Source: Variovorax sp. PMC12 (GTDB lineage: Bacteria; Pseudomonadota; Gammaproteobacteria; Burkholderiales; Burkholderiaceae_C). Taken from it: a stretch of 64,000 bases of DNA. The notes beneath the pieces were generated by a model that did no database searches, was not told the DNA's origin, and saw only the letters and a program-made list of their open reading frames with translations. Positions 62,257 through 64,000 of the stretch are shown in pieces. The position numbers and the translations under genes were made by a program. How positions within the stretch are numbered: position 1 is the stretch's first letter; each line of letters opens with the position of its first letter. The stretch lies in the NCBI RefSeq assembly GCF_003019815.1, contig NZ_CP027773.1, forward strand, positions 1,747,001-1,811,000, given 5' to 3'.

Positions 62257-62955
62257 CTACACGCGCTGGCTGCATCCGGTCGATGTACCGGATACCCGAG
62301 GCGGCGCCGGAGCCTCCACGAGTTGCGGCAGCACATGAATTCCGTCCTCGTCGCGTCGCACGAGCCCCCTGCTCTCCAGATTGCGCATCGTCTTGTTGAC
62401 CACCTCGCGCGAGAGCCCCGAGTAAGAGGCGATCACCGACTGCGTGATGCGCCTGTCGTAGCTGCCAGCACCTGCTGGTGCCAAGTGGGTCAACTGCTGA
62501 AGCACGCGGCTCACCAAGTCTTCGGTCGGCAGTTCCGACACGCTGCGCATCTGCCCACGAATGCCGGACATGCGATTCATCGCAAGCCCCAGGAGACCGA
62601 GCGCCACCTCTGAATGCTTCGCGCACAACTCGCGCAGTGCGGCGGCCGGAACGAGGTACACCGACGACGGCAGCACCGCGATCAAGCCCTGCCTGGCTTG
62701 GTACCTGTCCTCGCTCAAGGATGGGCCGAGGAAGAAGTCGTCGGGACGAATGAAATCGGTCGTGACGTCCGTGCCATCGCCGCCGCCCGGGGCCGCTACG
62801 CGCAGCAGGCCATTCGCGACACAGTAGATGTGGCTTGTCCAATCACCGGCAACGAGAACCGGAGCGTTGCGCCGGTATGAGCGCAGTTCGCTGGACTGGA
62901 CGAGCGCGTCGCGCTCGAGGGTGGGCAACTTGGCAAGAAGTGGATGCAGGTACAT
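62257..62955 (-). CDS. Crp/Fnr-family transcriptional regulator, copy 2
   Basis: 232 residues from MYLHPLLAKLP. Collinear with copy 1 (51496-52278): LRSYRRN, TDFIRPDDFFLGPSLSEDRY, LPSSVYLVP and winged helix VIASYSGLSREVVNKTMRNL, which differs from copy 1 only at two positions in that stretch. It ends soon after the winged helix and lacks the copy-1 tail. Signal unknown. Flanked on both sides by the small paralogous genes A and B, all on the minus strand. Confidence 0.9.
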   Translation of the reverse strand: MYLHPLLAKLPTLERDALVQSSELRSYRRNAPVLVAGDWTSHIYCVANGLLRVAAPGGGDGTDVTTDFIRPDDFFLGPSLSEDRYQARQGLIAVLPSSVYLVPAAALRELCAKHSEVALGLLGLAMNRMSGIRGQMRSVSELPTEDLVSRVLQQLTHLAPAGAGSYDRRITQSVIASYSGLSREVVNKTMRNLESRGLVRRDEDGIHVLPQLVEAPAPPRVSGTSTGCSQRV

Positions 62956-63159
62956 GACGGGAAGCGGTCTCCGGGCCGCCGCGACGTTGGCGTCGCAAGG
63001 CGGATACAGAGAGTGCTGGCTCGTCATCCACGGACTTGACCGGACGTCTCACTCCGGAGACTGGCCCTCTTCCGATTCGGTACTTTTTGACAGTTCTCGG
63101 CGATATCTAGCCGGAGCCCTTCAAGAAGAGCGCTATCTATGCGTGCAGAAAAGCCTGCA

Positions 63160-63393
63160 TCACTCCCGAGCGCTTGAGATCCACTCCCGCACGAAGTGCG
63201 CGGCCCGCGCACATGCGCGCTCGAAGGCGCCGTCCCAGGTCAGTTGCTGGGTGATGACCAACGCGCACTTCTGCACACCACTGAGGCTCAGCCTGGCAAT
63301 GCCGGCATAGGAGCCATGAAGGGTGCGGACGATCTCGAAATCAGCAGTCCAACCATCGGGCAGGTCAAGAATGTGGGTTGGTGCTCTCATCAT
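63160..63393 (-). CDS. Small paralogue B of a two-copy family, 77 residues
   Basis: Starts at one of two adjacent ATGs (63393 or 63390); a GTG at 63414 is less likely. Core LPDGWTADFEIVRTLHGSYA, ARLSLSGVQKCALVITQQLT and ARAAHFVREWI corresponds to paralogue A segment by segment. Function unknown. About 42 bp upstream lies the shared palindromic core AGGAACTAGTTC. A crp-type gene follows 204 bp downstream on the same strand. Confidence 0.75.
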   Translation of the reverse strand: MMRAPTHILDLPDGWTADFEIVRTLHGSYAGIARLSLSGVQKCALVITQQLTWDGAFERACARAAHFVREWISSARE

Positions 63394-63428
63394 GGTCTTG
63401 AGGATAAAAGGCACCGTCCCATAGGCAC

Positions 63429-63440
63429 AGGAACTAGTTC
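63429..63440. promoter_or_regulatory. Palindromic core upstream of small paralogue B
   Basis: AGGAACTAGTTC contains the perfect 10-bp palindrome GAACTAGTTC. Eleven of 12 bases match the core upstream of paralogue A, with nearly the same spacing to the start codon (42.5 versus 41.5 bp from palindrome centre). Confidence 0.5.
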
Positions 63441-63570
63441 ACAAGCGCCAATCTGCTCGTCGAGCATTGCGCACAACCTTTGCCAATCGTGAAAAACATC
63501 TCGTCCAAGACTGAGGGCGTCAGTTCCACCGCAGGTCCAGGCCGGGTGAACCTCTGCTCGTCACGCGCAA

Positions 63571-63606
63571 AGAAAAACGGCCTACGCCTTGTGAGCGTAA
63601 GCCGTT
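63571..63606 (-). terminator. Intrinsic terminator downstream of tRNA-Pro
   Basis: On the minus strand a 12-bp stem (AACGGC-TTACGC against GCGTA-GGCCGTT, one mismatch) with a 7-base loop is followed by TTTTTCTTT. It ends 18 bp after the tRNA 3' end. Confidence 0.8.
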
Positions 63607-63623
63607 GTTCCATCTACTGATTT

Positions 63624-63700
63624 TGGTCGGTGTGAAAGGATTCGAACCTTCGACCCCTTGCACCCCATGCAAGTGCGCTACCAGGCTGCGCCACACACCG
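63624..63700 (-). tRNA. tRNA-Pro (GGG anticodon)
   Basis: 77 nt including an encoded CCA. Acceptor arms CGGTGTG/CACACCG, D-arm with AGCCTGGTAGC, anticodon stem CTTGC/GCAAG with loop ATGGGGT (anticodon GGG) and T-loop GGTTCGAATCC. Lies 26 bp after the stop of the MerR-family gene on the same strand, as commonly found downstream of pheT-ihfA-merR in this order of bacteria. Confidence 0.96.
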
Positions 63701-63726
63701 AAGCTCTCAATTATAGCTGTGAAAAT

Positions 63727-64000
63727 TCAGTGTCCGACAGTCAGCAGCTCACGAATTTCAAAGAGTTCGCGTCGAAGGTTCAGCAACTGCGACAGATCGG
63801 CCATCTTCGGCGCAGCGGCAGCCACGGGTGCCGGCGCGTCCTGAACGGCCGCATCGAATTCTTCCTGTTCGATCTCGATCGCTTCCATGCCTTCGAGCGG
63901 CAGTTCGCCACCGGCCTTGCGGCGATCGCGCTCACCTTGCACCAGTTCTTGCAGCTTGTTGCGTGCACCGCTGATGGTGAAGCCCTGGTCGTAGAGCAGG
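63727..64000 (-). CDS. MerR-family regulator, C-terminal part
   Basis: About 90 C-terminal codons; the gene begins beyond the right edge. The first visible residues LLYDQGFTISGARNKLQELV are the typical end of the MerR winged-helix/dimer region. An acidic linker (EGMEAIEIEQEEFDA) and a C-terminal helix with LRRELFEIRELLTV follow. Matches the MerR-like protein usually encoded between ihfA and tRNA-Pro in Burkholderiales. Target unknown. Confidence 0.82.
   Translation of the reverse strand, partial: LLYDQGFTISGARNKLQELVQGERDRRKAGGELPLEGMEAIEIEQEEFDAAVQDAPAPVAAAAPKMADLSQLLNLRRELFEIRELLTVGH

Noticed and set aside
63605..63844. Plus-strand open frame across the tRNA
   Set aside because: It is the antisense of tRNA-Pro and of the MerR gene end; no independent coding signal.

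Overview
The window is high-GC DNA (roughly two thirds G+C by eye) from a betaproteobacterium of the Burkholderiales. Family Comamonadaceae, and probably Variovorax, fits best. This is an inference from six orphan tripartite-tricarboxylate (TTT/Bug) solute receptors, many LysR/IclR/TetR-type regulators, and a tRNA-Pro(GGG) beside the end of a MerR-family gene at the right edge, an arrangement common in this group. Nearly all sequence is coding, and many genes are coupled by 4-base start/stop overlaps.

Layout. 1-7662: a catabolic block with an IlvD/Edd dehydratase (cut by the left edge), both subunits of an aconitase-X enzyme, an IclR regulator and a FAD oxidoreductase, divergent from two TTT receptors. 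7678-11531: alpha/beta hydrolase, cytochrome b561, a processive-type glycosyltransferase and a LigB/DODA-type dioxygenase. A LysR gene (11654-12538) lies upstream of the dioxygenase, with two matching palindromes between them. 12615-17511: a branched-chain-amino-acid-type ABC importer whose second permease and first ATPase are fused. 17689-25974: an ABC exporter, a VOC protein/TetR pair, a DUF2868/DUF3482 membrane-GTPase pair, a DctP receptor, a macrodomain remnant and a methyltransferase. 26075-31220: a lipoprotein phosphodiesterase, hemolysin III, an amidohydrolase, a class A beta-lactamase and small proteins. 31334-38216: a second catabolic block with three TTT receptors, a cyclase, a 2-hydroxyacid dehydrogenase, an RraA-type aldolase and LysR; its G+C is lower than its surroundings. 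38427-51375: mostly housekeeping (PssA, RNase H, CbpA/CbpM, Tag) plus a large Ntn-hydrolase acylase.

The most unusual region is 51496-63440. One minus-strand gene set encodes a degenerate EAL protein, a 68-residue protein, a small Asn/Ser/Gly-rich secreted protein, a CsgG/HfaB-type outer-membrane lipoprotein with an extra OmpA-like C-terminal domain, and a 1573-residue secreted protein made of about 20 degenerate beta-strand repeats, followed by a terminator. It resembles the holdfast-anchor set hfaA-hfaB-hfaD (and, more distantly, curli), but with an unusually large repeat protein and its own degenerate EAL protein. Two paralogous Crp/Fnr regulators with almost identical recognition helices bracket the region. 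Two paralogous 77-86-residue proteins, each with the same short palindrome about 42 bp upstream of its start, flank the second regulator. I infer a surface adhesin or amyloid-like fibre system under c-di-GMP and Crp/Fnr-type control.
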